NCBI GenBank assembly: GCA_041397305.1
Contig: JAWKWX010000008.1
Location: forward strand, 89,060 to 153,059
From: TMP-24 sp041397305
GTDB lineage: Bacteria > Pseudomonadota > Alphaproteobacteria > Rhodobacterales > Rhodobacteraceae
Direction of reading: 5' to 3'
Length of the DNA stretch: 64,000 nucleotides
The notes beneath the pieces are model-generated. The model did no database searches. It had not been told where the DNA came from and saw only the letters and a list, made by a program, of their open reading frames with translations. A program made the position numbers and the translations under genes. The number at the start of each line of letters is the position of its first letter. The first letter of the stretch is position 1. Shown here piece after piece: positions 23,691 through 33,027 of the stretch.

Positions 23691-24428
23691 ATGTTCGATC
23701 TGACGGGAAAGACGGCACTGGTCACCGGCGCCTCCGGTGGCATCGGCGGCGCGATCGCGCGGGCACTGCATCAGGCAGGGGCGACCGTGGCGCTGTCGGG
23801 CACGCGCGAGGGGCCGCTGAACGAGCTGGCGGCAGAGCTTGGCAGCCGCGCCCATGTCCTGACCTGCAACCTTTCCGATCCGGCGTCGGTCGAGGCGCTG
23901 CCCAAGGCGGCGACGGAGGCGATGGGCGGTGTCGACATCCTCGTGAACAACGCAGGCATCACCCGCGACAATCTCTTCATGCGCATGTCGGACGAGGAAT
24001 GGTCCTCGGTCCTTGACGTCAACCTCACGGCCTCCTTCCGGCTCTGCCGCGGGGTGCTCAGGGGCATGATGAAGACCCGCTGGGGACGGATCGTGAATAT
24101 CTCCTCGGTCGTGGGGCTAGAGGGCAACCCGGGCCAGGCGAATTACGCGGCCTCCAAGGCGGGTCTCGAGGGCATGTCCAAATCGCTGGCCAAGGAAGTG
24201 GCAAGCCGCAATATCACGGTCAATTGCGTGGCACCCGGTTTCATCACCACGGCGATGACCGAGAAGCTGACCGACGATCAGAAAAACACGATCCTCGTTC
24301 AGGTTCCGGCCGGACGCATGGGGGAGGCGGAGGAGGTCGCGGCAGCCGTGCTGTATCTTGCCAGCAACGAAGCGGCTTACGTAACCGGAGCAGTCTTGCA
24401 TGTGAACGGCGGTATGGCAATGCTGTGA
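23691..24428 (+). CDS. fabG: 3-oxoacyl-ACP reductase FabG
   Basis: A 245-residue NADPH-dependent short-chain dehydrogenase. The cofactor loop is TGASGGIGGAIA, the NNAG motif appears as ILVNNAGITRDNLFMRM, the catalytic Ser is in IVNISSVVGLEGN, and Tyr/Lys are in NYAASKAGLEGMSKSLAKE. The ending VTGAVLHVNGGMAML is typical of FabG. It reduces 3-oxoacyl-ACP in fatty-acid synthesis. The ribosome site GAAATGAGGG precedes the ATG at 23691. It is second in the fabD-fabG pair. Confidence 0.97.
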   Translation: MFDLTGKTALVTGASGGIGGAIARALHQAGATVALSGTREGPLNELAAELGSRAHVLTCNLSDPASVEALPKAATEAMGGVDILVNNAGITRDNLFMRMSDEEWSSVLDVNLTASFRLCRGVLRGMMKTRWGRIVNISSVVGLEGNPGQANYAASKAGLEGMSKSLAKEVASRNITVNCVAPGFITTAMTEKLTDDQKNTILVQVPAGRMGEAEEVAAAVLYLASNEAAYVTGAVLHVNGGMAML

Positions 24429-24495
24429 AACCGGGCTGCCCAGGGGGGCGGGCGACCCGTTAGACTGGCCTTTGGTTTGAGTTACGGAGACGGAG

Positions 24496-27306
24496 ATGCG
24501 CTTGCGCCCCCTCGCAGCAGTCGCGGTTCTATTGGCCGCATTTTTCCAGACATCGTCGCCCGCGCGCGCAGAGTATGAGAACCTGATCGGCCCGCTCGGC
24601 GGTGCGCTCGGCCAGCAGCTGCTCAGGGACTGGCAGGCCGGCGCGGAAGGCGACTGGTTCGTGCTGCGCAACCCGCAGGCCGACAATTCCGAACAGGCGC
24701 TGACCGTCACTCTCGGACCCGCGCCGGACAATGGCCGCCTGACATCGGTCACTGTTTCGCTCTCCTCGCAGGAAAATACCGCCTCGGTCGGCATTCTCGT
24801 GCGTAACCAGCCTGCGGGCAGCCTGTGCCTGATGGAGGTCACAGCCGCGGCCTCGGCCAATCTCTTCTGCGTGGTCAACAAAGAGTATCAGGAGGTCGCG
24901 ACGGTTCCCAACGCCGCCAAGCTCGACGGCAGCGATGTGATCGAGATGGTGGACGTGCCCGGAGGCGCGCGGTTTTACCTGAACGGCCAGACGATCGGCG
25001 ATCTGAAGGGCGCGACTGCGCTCGGCTCCGAAATCGGGGTAATGGCCTATGACCGCGGCACCTTCGGGATCGCGGATTTCCGGATCTCGCTCCTCGACGC
25101 GAACGGCAATGTTGTGGGCGACGCCACGGCGGGTGCCGGCGGCGGCGCCGGGGGCGGCGGTCTGCCGCCCAAGGGCGGTAGCGCCGGCGATGCGCAGGGT
25201 GGTGGAACGGCGTCGGGCGGCGGCACGCCCACGCTCGACACGATCATGGGCCCGCTTGCCGCGACGCTTTCCAATTCGCAGAAGCGCGACGGCTGGGATC
25301 TCTCTCTCCAGGATGACTGGCTGGTGATGGAAAATGCGACCGTCGCCTCTGACGAGCATTATTTTACCGTCCCGGTTGGCCAGGTCGGGAAAGATGGTCG
25401 GACGACGCGGCTGAGTGTCGCCATCGCGCCCGCGGGCGGGCTCAAGATCGAGGACATGCCTTATTCTGCCGTGGGCATCATCGCGGAGAACCGGCAGGCC
25501 AACGCCTCCTGTCTGGGTGAGGTCACCGGCGCTGGCGACGGGCTGATGCTGTGCTTCGACGTGGATGGAAAGGCGAACGAGATCGGACGCCTGAAGGGGA
25601 TCGCGAAGCTTGATGGTTCCGATATCGTCGAGCTTTTGGAACTGCCTGGCGTGGCGCAGTTTCTGGTGAACGGCCAGATCGTGGGCCAGGTGGAGAACAA
25701 TCCCGCCTTCGGCGCGGACATCGGCGTTCTGGCCTATGAGCGCGGCCGCTTCTATCTGGGCGGCTTCACCATCGCGAATGGCCTCGGGCAGGACGGGGGC
25801 GCGACGCCTGTGTCCGGTGGCGTCGGGTCGGGTGGCGGCACCGGTGACGGTTCTGGCGGCGGAGCGCAGGGCGGCCTGACCGGACCTCTGCCGATGTTCG
25901 ATGGCGACAGCGCACGCATCACTTCAACCTATCTCGGCGTGATGACCGGCATCTTTCTGCATGAGTTCGGCCATGCGCTGATCGGCGAACTGCAGATCCC
26001 CTCGACCGGGCCCGAGGAGGACGCGGTCGACATCTTCTCGGCCCTGCGCATTTCCTCGCCCTCGGCGCTGGAAGGGCCGACCGCGGATGCGACGAAACTC
26101 AACGAGGACATGGCGACCTATGCCGCGTTGCAATGGTACTATTCCGGCATGGTCCAGGCCCAGAGCGGCGGTGCCGATGTGCCCTGGCAGGACGAACATA
26201 CTGCCGACCTGAAGCGGTTCCGCAATACGTTCTGCGTGATGTACGGCGGCAATCCGGACCTTTTCGCGCCGATTGCCCAACAGGTCGGAATGGACGAGCG
26301 CACGCTTTACCGCTGCGAGGAGGAATTTACCAAGCAGAACCGCGCCTGGCGGACGATCCTGGCGCCCCATACCCGACTTTCGGCCTTCCACCCCGAGGGG
26401 CAGCAGCCAGCAGATGCGCCAGGGGCCGCGATCACCGCGCGGTTCGAGCCGTCGCGCTCGCGGGTGGGCGATTTCGTCAAGGCCGTCATCGGCGACAGCG
26501 GCACCTTTCAGGGCTACGTCGACGGGCTTTCGGCGGACTTTGCGCTGCCGCGCCCGATCGAGGTGATCTACCGCGACTGCGACGAGTTGAACGCCTGGTA
26601 CGATCCGCGCGAAGGCACGATCACCATGTGCTACAACCTCGTCGAATATATCATCGTGATGATCTCGGACATCGAGATGGGTACGGTGAATGGCGAGGAA
26701 AAGGCGTCGGCACCTGCGCCGGCAAGTGGCGGCAACAACCCGTTCGCCGGTGGCGGGTCGGGCGGATCGGGCGGCACCAATCCCTTTGGCGCTTCGGGCG
26801 GCACGTCGGGCGGCGCGACCAATCCGTTCGGCGGCAGCGGCGCGGCCCCGGTGGCGCCCGCCTTTGATGAGTTGCAGGATATGGGCGTGCCGGAGACGCG
26901 CGAGCTGTTCCTGGCGCCCTATCGTGGGGCCACACCGGTGTCGAACCCGTTCGCGCAGGTGGTCACGACCGAAGATCTGGCGGCCCTGATCAATGGTGGT
27001 GGCTCCATGCTGCTCATCGACACCAACGGGCGCGGCGACAGTCTGCCCAATGCGATCGTGGTCACGGACGCGGGCCGCGACGGCAGCCTGCGCGACAATT
27101 TCCAGAAGATGATCGACGAGTTCCTGCGCAACCAGACCGGGGGCAACATCCAGTTGCCGGTGATCTTCTTCGGCTCTGGCATGCAGGACCGTTCCGCCTA
27201 CAACGCGGCGCTCCGCGCCGGGGCGATCGGCTGGAACGCGCTCTGGTATCGGGGCGGGATCGAGGCCTGGACGGCGAACGGTCTGCCGCTTTATCCCCCA
27301 CAGTAA
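24496..27306 (+). CDS. Exported multidomain protein: two LamG-like repeats, DUF4344 metallopeptidase, Cys-less rhodanese
   Basis: 936 residues. Residues 1-25 are a signal peptide ending SPARA. Residues ~28-200 and ~248-430 are two copies of a concanavalin-like module, shown by shared segments AKLDGSDVIEMVDVPGG/AKLDGSDIVELLELPG and IGVMAYDRGTF/IGVLAYERGRF, joined by Gly-rich linkers. Residues ~465-735 are a DUF4344-type metallopeptidase: HEFGH at 489-493 binds zinc, then GPEEDAVDIFSAL, DEHTADLKRFRNTFCVMYGG and the cysteine-bearing DCDELNAWYDP and MCYNL segments. A Gly/Ser/Asn-Pro-Phe linker leads to a C-terminal rhodanese fold (residues ~800-936, ending WYRGGIEAWTANGLPLYP), whose catalytic Cys position is Gly893. 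It is probably periplasmic; the role is unknown. Confidence 0.85.
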   Translation: MRLRPLAAVAVLLAAFFQTSSPARAEYENLIGPLGGALGQQLLRDWQAGAEGDWFVLRNPQADNSEQALTVTLGPAPDNGRLTSVTVSLSSQENTASVGILVRNQPAGSLCLMEVTAAASANLFCVVNKEYQEVATVPNAAKLDGSDVIEMVDVPGGARFYLNGQTIGDLKGATALGSEIGVMAYDRGTFGIADFRISLLDANGNVVGDATAGAGGGAGGGGLPPKGGSAGDAQGGGTASGGGTPTLDTIMGPLAATLSNSQKRDGWDLSLQDDWLVMENATVASDEHYFTVPVGQVGKDGRTTRLSVAIAPAGGLKIEDMPYSAVGIIAENRQANASCLGEVTGAGDGLMLCFDVDGKANEIGRLKGIAKLDGSDIVELLELPGVAQFLVNGQIVGQVENNPAFGADIGVLAYERGRFYLGGFTIANGLGQDGGATPVSGGVGSGGGTGDGSGGGAQGGLTGPLPMFDGDSARITSTYLGVMTGIFLHEFGHALIGELQIPSTGPEEDAVDIFSALRISSPSALEGPTADATKLNEDMATYAALQWYYSGMVQAQSGGADVPWQDEHTADLKRFRNTFCVMYGGNPDLFAPIAQQVGMDERTLYRCEEEFTKQNRAWRTILAPHTRLSAFHPEGQQPADAPGAAITARFEPSRSRVGDFVKAVIGDSGTFQGYVDGLSADFALPRPIEVIYRDCDELNAWYDPREGTITMCYNLVEYIIVMISDIEMGTVNGEEKASAPAPASGGNNPFAGGGSGGSGGTNPFGASGGTSGGATNPFGGSGAAPVAPAFDELQDMGVPETRELFLAPYRGATPVSNPFAQVVTTEDLAALINGGGSMLLIDTNGRGDSLPNAIVVTDAGRDGSLRDNFQKMIDEFLRNQTGGNIQLPVIFFGSGMQDRSAYNAALRAGAIGWNALWYRGGIEAWTANGLPLYPPQ

Positions 27307-27316
27307 TCGCGCGGCG

Positions 27317-29062
27317 CTAGGCGGCGCCTGTCGGCGCGCGCAGCAGATCGAAGATCGCGGCCCGTTCGTCGTGGACGAGAAGCAGGGCGAGGTCGCCCGG
27401 TTCGAGCCGGGCGACGATCTTTCGGGCACCGTCGGCGGGGCTGGCGGCGGGCAGGATCCGGTCCTCGGCCAGCCCGCAGTCCCGGCAGGCCCGACGGATC
27501 AGGGCAGGAACCTCGCCGGGGGGCCGGCCACGCAGATATTTCGGATTTTCGGCGGCGACCACGATATCGGGGCGAAGCGCGAAAAGGCCGCGCGTCAGGG
27601 CGGCGATGTCCTCGTCCGACCGGTCGCCCGCATGGGTGATCAGCGCGAAGCGGCGCTTGGCGGGAAGGGCGGCCAGTGCCGAGGTGATCGCGGCGATGGA
27701 ATGGGGATTGTGGGCGAAATCGACGAAAACCCGCGCGCCGTTCACGGTAAATTCATTGGCGCGCCCAGGATTGTCGGTCGGATCGCTGCGGAAGCTTGTC
27801 AGGACCTTGCGGATCGCCGCGTCGGGCAGGCCGAGCGCGCGGGCGGCAAGTGCGGCGGCGAGCGCATTCTCGATATTGTAGCGGGCGGCCCCGCCGAGGG
27901 TGAGCGGCACGTCTTCAGCTGCAACCAGGGCAGTGTCTTCGATCCCGTCGAAGAGGTGGAGCCTGCCGTCCGCCAGCCAGCCGCAAGCGCGGACGTCTGT
28001 CCGAGATTGGCGGATGAGAGGGCTGTCGGCGCTGAGCGAGAACCAGACCGGCCGGGCGTCAAGCGAGCCTGCGGCCTCGACCACCATCGGATCGTCGGCA
28101 TTGAGGATCAACTGCCCGCCGGGGGCAAGCGCGCGATGGACCGAGAGCTTTACCTGCGCCAGCTCTGGCACCGTTGTGATGCCGTACTGGCCGAGGTGGT
28201 CGGCGGCGACATTGGTTACCACGGCGGCGCGGGCGCGGGTGACGGGCAGGCCGCGCCGGAGGATGCCGCCGCGCGCGACCTCAAGAACGCCGATTTCCAG
28301 CCGGGAATCGCGCAGGAGGAGACGTGCCCCAGCCGGGCCGGAATAATCACCGCGATCAAGCACTTCGTCGCCGACCTTCACGAATTCCGTTGAAGAGAGA
28401 CCCGAGACCTTTCCCGCTGCCGCACCCATCGCGGCGATGAGGCGGACCGTTGTGGTCTTGCCGTTTGTGCCGGTGACGAGCGCCAGCGGGATGTCGTGCA
28501 GGCGCGCCCAGTCCGGCGCCTCGGGCAGCGCGTCCGTGGTCCAGGTCGCCGATCCGGCGCCATGGCCCAGCGTTAGCGCGTCGTCGTCCAGTAGCCGGTC
28601 GATGCCGCGCCGGGCCGCTTCCGCTGTCAGCTCCGCGAGGATGGAAGACTGCTCCATCCCGCTGATGCGCGTCAGCTCAGTGGCAAGCGCCTCAGGTGCC
28701 ATGGAAGAGCGGCCAAGAAGGCCGGCTGCGGTCAGATACCAGGCCGTCTCGATCACATAGGCGGCCGTGAAGAGCTGGTCGATAGGGGCCGGGAAATAGA
28801 GGCTGCCGCCGCCATCGAACGGGCGTAGCCGCAGACCGGCCTGCGGCAGGCCGAGATGGTCGAGGAAGCGGCGCGCATGGCCCGACCAGAGCGCGAGTAC
28901 CGCTGCCACATCGTGGCCGGTGACCAGACAATCGCCGACCGCGCCCGGTTCCCGCCCGTAGAGATTGGGGCCAAGGAGCCTGCGGCAGCCGTCGAGCACC
29001 AGCCCCGGGTCTTCCGGGATCGGGAGGACGAGCGCCTCCTGCAATTCGTCTGATCGCGCCAA
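27317..29062 (-). CDS. Cyanophycin-cluster Mur ligase (CphA-like, lacking the ATP-grasp domain)
   Basis: 581 residues. The central Mur-ligase ATP-binding motif is LVTGTNGKTTTVRLI (~residue 195), followed by DRGDYSGPAGARLLLRD, LEVARGGILRRGLPV, VTNVAADHLGQYG and the C-terminal Mur domain with FVDFAHNPHSI. These match the C-terminal half of cyanophycin synthetase. The first ~190 residues are unlike the ATP-grasp domain. The best start is a TTG at 29062, 12 bases after the cphA stop and without a strong ribosome site, suggesting coupling to cphA. It may add residues to, or process, cyanophycin building blocks; the reaction is not known. Confidence 0.8.
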   Translation of the reverse strand: MARSDELQEALVLPIPEDPGLVLDGCRRLLGPNLYGREPGAVGDCLVTGHDVAAVLALWSGHARRFLDHLGLPQAGLRLRPFDGGGSLYFPAPIDQLFTAAYVIETAWYLTAAGLLGRSSMAPEALATELTRISGMEQSSILAELTAEAARRGIDRLLDDDALTLGHGAGSATWTTDALPEAPDWARLHDIPLALVTGTNGKTTTVRLIAAMGAAAGKVSGLSSTEFVKVGDEVLDRGDYSGPAGARLLLRDSRLEIGVLEVARGGILRRGLPVTRARAAVVTNVAADHLGQYGITTVPELAQVKLSVHRALAPGGQLILNADDPMVVEAAGSLDARPVWFSLSADSPLIRQSRTDVRACGWLADGRLHLFDGIEDTALVAAEDVPLTLGGAARYNIENALAAALAARALGLPDAAIRKVLTSFRSDPTDNPGRANEFTVNGARVFVDFAHNPHSIAAITSALAALPAKRRFALITHAGDRSDEDIAALTRGLFALRPDIVVAAENPKYLRGRPPGEVPALIRRACRDCGLAEDRILPAASPADGARKIVARLEPGDLALLLVHDERAAIFDLLRAPTGAA

Positions 29063-29074
29063 CGTCCGGGCCCG

Positions 29075-31879
29075 TCAGTCGGACTGTTCGGTTTCGACGC
29101 GCGCAAGCCTGACGCCGCGTTCGTCGCGGATCAGCTGGTCGCCTTCGGAGATCAGTTCCTCGAACCCCGCCGGTTTCGGCTCGGGCCGCTTGGGTTTGGC
29201 TGACAGAAGCGCCTCGCGTTCGGCTTTCTTGAAATAGATGATCTGCTTCCAGGACCGTGCGAGTTCGTCGGCCAGGACGACAAGCAGGTCGCCCGCCTGG
29301 GCAGCGGCGAGCGCGGTGTCGATCGCCTGCATCTCGCTCGGCATCAAACTGATCTGGTCGTCCGGGACGCCTGCCTTCAGAAGCTCCTCACGCAGCATCT
29401 GCGGCACCTCCATCTCGCCCCGGCCGCGCCGGTCGTCGTCCGGCTTCAGGAAGTATTGGTCGAAATGGCCCGCAAGTTCGCGTGCCGCCGCGCGAATGTC
29501 CTCGTCGCGCCGGTCGCCCGGCATGGCAGCGACGATCAGGCGGCGGCCCTTCACGTCCAGCCGGTCGGCAAGGCTCGCCATTGCGGCGATGGCGGCGGCG
29601 TTGTGGCCGTAATCGAGGATGACCTTGAAGGGGTGCTCGTCATAGACATTCGTGCGGCCCGGCACCTGGAAGAACGAGGTGTCGAAGGTCCTGAGCCCGT
29701 GGCGGATATTGTCGAGGTCGAGCCCGAAGGCATGGGCCATCGCGCAGGCAAACATCGCGTTCTGCACATTGTAGAGCGCCTTGCCCTCGAGCGTCGCGGG
29801 GATCAGGTGCGACCAGAGGACCGGCATGTGCAGGCCGTTTGCGTAGATGGTGATCATGTCGCCATTCATGGCCTTTTCCAGAACCACGGCGCGCCCGCCC
29901 GCGCGGATATGTTCCTTGACCAGCGGATGATCGGAATTGGTCGTCACATAGCAGATGTGGGTGGCATGCGAGAAATCCGCCATCCGGAGGCAATATTTGT
30001 CGTCGGCATTCAGCACCACCGTGTCGGTTGCGGTCTCCACCACCACACGCTTGACGACGGCAAGCTCGTCGAGCGTGTTGATGCCACCCATGCCCAGATG
30101 GTCGGACGTCACGTTGAGGCAGGCCGACACGTCGCAGCGCTGATAGCCGAGGCCGGAGCGCACAAGCCCGCCGCGCGCGGTTTCCATTACGGCAAAATCG
30201 ACCGACGGGTCGCGCAGCACCATCTGCGCCGAGGCGGGACCGGTCATGTCGCCCTTCACCGTCAGCTTGCCATCCACATAAACCCCGTCGGTCGAGGTAA
30301 GGCCGACGATCTTTCCGCTGGATTTCATGATATGGGCCAGCATCCGGCTCGTGGTCGTCTTGCCGTTCGTGCCGGTGATCGCCGCGATCGGGATGCGCGA
30401 CTGGGTGCCCTTGGGAAACAGCATGTCCATCACCTTGCCCGACACATCGCGCGACTTGCCCTCGGACGGCGCCACATGCATGCGGAAGCCGGGCGCGGCA
30501 TTCACCTCGACGATGGCACCGCCCACATCCTTGTAGCTTTTCGTGATATCGGCGGTCAGGAAATCGACCCCGCCCACATCGAGGCCAACGGCCTTGATCG
30601 TGCGCTCGGCCATGTCCCTGTTGTCGGGGTGGCAGACATCGGTCATGTCGATGGCCGTGCCGCCGGTTGACAGGTTCGCGGTCGAGCGCAGGTAGAATGT
30701 CTCGCCTGCGGGCAGGACGGTTGCGGGCGTATGGCCCGCCGCTTCCATCAGACGCTCGGCCTGGCTGTCGAGTTCAAGGTTCGTGAGCACCTTTTCATGG
30801 CCGATGCCCCGGCGCGGGTCAGAGTTCACGATGTCGATCAGTTCGGCAATCGTGTGCTTGCCGTCGCCCACCACATGGCCCGGCACGCGCTTGGCCACGG
30901 CGACCAGCTCGCCATTCACCACAAGCATCCGGTGATCCATGCCGGTGATGAACTGCTCGACCAGGATGCCGCGGCTTTTCGACTGGGCCTTGGCCTCGCC
31001 GAAGGCCACCTCGACCTGCGCATCCTCGGTCAGGTTGATCGACACGCCGCGCCCATGGTTGCCGTCGAGCGGCTTCACCACCACCGGATAGCCGATCCGC
31101 CGCGCCGCCCGCACCGCCTCGCGCGGCGAATAGACCAGGCGCTGCTGGGGAACCGGCAGGCCGAGGTCGTTCAGCATATTGTGCGTGTCTTCCTTGTCGC
31201 AGGAGATCTCGACCGCGATATGCTTGGTCTGGCTGGTGATCGTCGCCTGGATGCGCTGCTGGAACTTGCCGTGGCCGAACTGGACGAGCGAGTTGTTGTT
31301 GAGCCGGATCCAGGGAATGTCACGCTCTTCGGCCGCCTTCACCAGCGATCCGGTCGAAGGGCCGAATTCACGCCGCTGGGCGGACAGGACAAAGCTTTTC
31401 AGCTCCGCCGCGAAATCGAATTCCGGATCGAACTCATACTCGACCTTGGCTTTCAGCGCTTCGGGCAGAAGGTGCATGAGAAGCCGGATGGCAAGTGTGC
31501 CCGCGTCAAGACCGACATCGCGCTGGCGATATTCGTAGACAAGGTTGTAGCGGCCCGGCTCGCCGGTCGAACGGGTGCGGCCGAAAGTGACGTCCGATCC
31601 CGCAACTCCTTGAATTTCCAGCGCCACATGTTCGGCCACATGGCCCAGCCAGGTGCCGTCACCTTCGCGCAGACGGCGGATGAAGCCGCCGGGTTCACGG
31701 TAGGAACAGCCATGGTCGCGAAGGCCCGGCAGCGCCTCGACCAGCGCGTCGATCCAGGCCTCGCCGATCTTTGCCGATGGCCAGTCCTCCAGCACGCCCA
31801 GATCGACGACATGGCGAATGACCGGGAACCCCGCCCAGACATTCGGACCGACAAAGACATTCGTCGACACGATCTTCAT
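29075..31879 (-). CDS. cphA: Cyanophycin synthetase CphA
   Basis: 934 residues. It polymerises Asp and Arg into the nitrogen reserve cyanophycin, using ATP for each step. The N-terminal domain (~1-160) starts MKIVSTNVFVGPNVWAGFPV; the ATP-grasp domain (~215-470) has RIGYPVVVKPLDGNHGRGVSI and FLTADITKSYKD; the Mur-ligase domain (~490-880) has AITGTNGKTTTSRML, ETARGGLVRSGLGYQRCDV and LDYGHNAAAI. It is slightly longer than the ~870-residue cyanobacterial enzyme, with a C-terminal extension rich in Lys and Glu. A GGGGGG run precedes the ATG. The middle gene of cphB-cphA-Mur ligase. Confidence 0.96.
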   Translation of the reverse strand: MKIVSTNVFVGPNVWAGFPVIRHVVDLGVLEDWPSAKIGEAWIDALVEALPGLRDHGCSYREPGGFIRRLREGDGTWLGHVAEHVALEIQGVAGSDVTFGRTRSTGEPGRYNLVYEYRQRDVGLDAGTLAIRLLMHLLPEALKAKVEYEFDPEFDFAAELKSFVLSAQRREFGPSTGSLVKAAEERDIPWIRLNNNSLVQFGHGKFQQRIQATITSQTKHIAVEISCDKEDTHNMLNDLGLPVPQQRLVYSPREAVRAARRIGYPVVVKPLDGNHGRGVSINLTEDAQVEVAFGEAKAQSKSRGILVEQFITGMDHRMLVVNGELVAVAKRVPGHVVGDGKHTIAELIDIVNSDPRRGIGHEKVLTNLELDSQAERLMEAAGHTPATVLPAGETFYLRSTANLSTGGTAIDMTDVCHPDNRDMAERTIKAVGLDVGGVDFLTADITKSYKDVGGAIVEVNAAPGFRMHVAPSEGKSRDVSGKVMDMLFPKGTQSRIPIAAITGTNGKTTTSRMLAHIMKSSGKIVGLTSTDGVYVDGKLTVKGDMTGPASAQMVLRDPSVDFAVMETARGGLVRSGLGYQRCDVSACLNVTSDHLGMGGINTLDELAVVKRVVVETATDTVVLNADDKYCLRMADFSHATHICYVTTNSDHPLVKEHIRAGGRAVVLEKAMNGDMITIYANGLHMPVLWSHLIPATLEGKALYNVQNAMFACAMAHAFGLDLDNIRHGLRTFDTSFFQVPGRTNVYDEHPFKVILDYGHNAAAIAAMASLADRLDVKGRRLIVAAMPGDRRDEDIRAAARELAGHFDQYFLKPDDDRRGRGEMEVPQMLREELLKAGVPDDQISLMPSEMQAIDTALAAAQAGDLLVVLADELARSWKQIIYFKKAEREALLSAKPKRPEPKPAGFEELISEGDQLIRDERGVRLARVETEQSD

Positions 31880-31907
31880 AGCGGTTCCCCCCTGTTGTCG
31901 GCCTTCG

Positions 31908-32777
31908 TCAGCCGGTCTTGGATATGTTCGGTAGCGTGCAGAAGTCCGCCGTTTCATCCGGCGGATAGGCATGGCGGCCAACAAGATCGTAGCGGCAGCC
32001 CTGGCCCAGGACATGGACCCTGAGCCCCAGAAGCGACAGCGACTGGCCGGGCGAAGCGTCCCACATCGAGGAAAAGGTAAGACCCGAGGCGTCGACGACA
32101 GTGACGGTGCCCGAACCCACGACCTCGAACAGACCATCGGGGCCGATGAAGGCCGCCGTATCCTCGTCGATGCCGAGGCCGATAAGGAACGGATTGTAGG
32201 AAGAGGCAGTGAGGAGCCGACCGAGACGGTTTCGTTCGGTGAAGTGCTGGTCGATGATGACGGCGTTCGTCAGACCGAGGCCGGGCGCGAGGCTGACGGC
32301 GCCGACGACGGGGGCGGAATTGCTCTCGCCGCCCGCAATCATATGTTCCGACATGATCGAGGCGCCGGCCGAGGTGCCGGCGACGGCAACGCCGGCAGCA
32401 TTGCGGCGGCGGATCTTCCGGGCGATGCCGGTGCCGCCGAGGATCGTCGACAGGCGCAGCTGATTGCCGCCGGTCAGGAAGATGCCCGTGGCGCTGTCCA
32501 GCATGTCGATATAGCGCGGATTGTCGCAATCGGCGCGCTTGGTGATCGGCAGGAAATCCACCGCCGAGGCGCCAAGGCCCTTGAAGATGCGGTTGTAATC
32601 GGCGCCGGTGGTTTCCAGTTCCGACGCGGTAGGGATGACGACAATATCGGCGTTCTTGCCGCCGGAGAGTTCAACGAACCGGCGATGGATATGGCGTTCG
32701 CGGACGCGATCCTCGCCCCCGCCGATCGGGATGATGAAACCGCGGGGTTTCTCTTTCAGCACGGGCGCAGGACACAT
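31908..32777 (-). CDS. cphB: Cyanophycinase CphB
   Basis: A 289-residue serine exopeptidase of the S51 family that releases beta-Asp-Arg dipeptides from cyanophycin. Key segments are FIIPIGGGEDRVRERHIHRRFVEL, the nucleophile motif AGTSAGASIMS, and GLGLTNAVIIDQHFTERNRLGRLL with the catalytic His, then IGLGIDEDTAAFI. The ATG at 32777 has only a poor ribosome site; an upstream alternative start cannot be excluded. It is first in the operon, 28 bases before cphA. Storage polymer synthesis and breakdown are thus encoded together; a dipeptidase for the product is not in the window. Confidence 0.94.
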   Translation of the reverse strand: MCPAPVLKEKPRGFIIPIGGGEDRVRERHIHRRFVELSGGKNADIVVIPTASELETTGADYNRIFKGLGASAVDFLPITKRADCDNPRYIDMLDSATGIFLTGGNQLRLSTILGGTGIARKIRRRNAAGVAVAGTSAGASIMSEHMIAGGESNSAPVVGAVSLAPGLGLTNAVIIDQHFTERNRLGRLLTASSYNPFLIGLGIDEDTAAFIGPDGLFEVVGSGTVTVVDASGLTFSSMWDASPGQSLSLLGLRVHVLGQGCRYDLVGRHAYPPDETADFCTLPNISKTG

Positions 32778-33027
32778 GTTACGGGACGACCCCAGCGACG
32801 CCAAATGGCAGGTTGCAGTTCCCCCCGATCGCGGACGAGACCCTGAGGTCGCGCCGCCCCCCGACAGGCACAGTCTGGCGGAGCAATCCGGCCGCCGCAA
32901 GTGTTTTGCGCTTGATGGTGTGGGGAGGTTGGATCGGGATGGCCTTGGGCGCCTCCCCGAGCATTTCATGCACGCGCCGGCCGCAGCGTCAGCGAGGAGG
33001 GCGCGAAGAGCGCCGCCCTTTCAGGGC

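Noticed and set aside
25960..26640. Circular permutation of the DUF4344 domain (HExxH before the NAWYDP segment)
   Set aside because: I recall alphaproteobacterial DUF4344 proteins with the same order, so it cannot be claimed as a rearrangement without an alignment.
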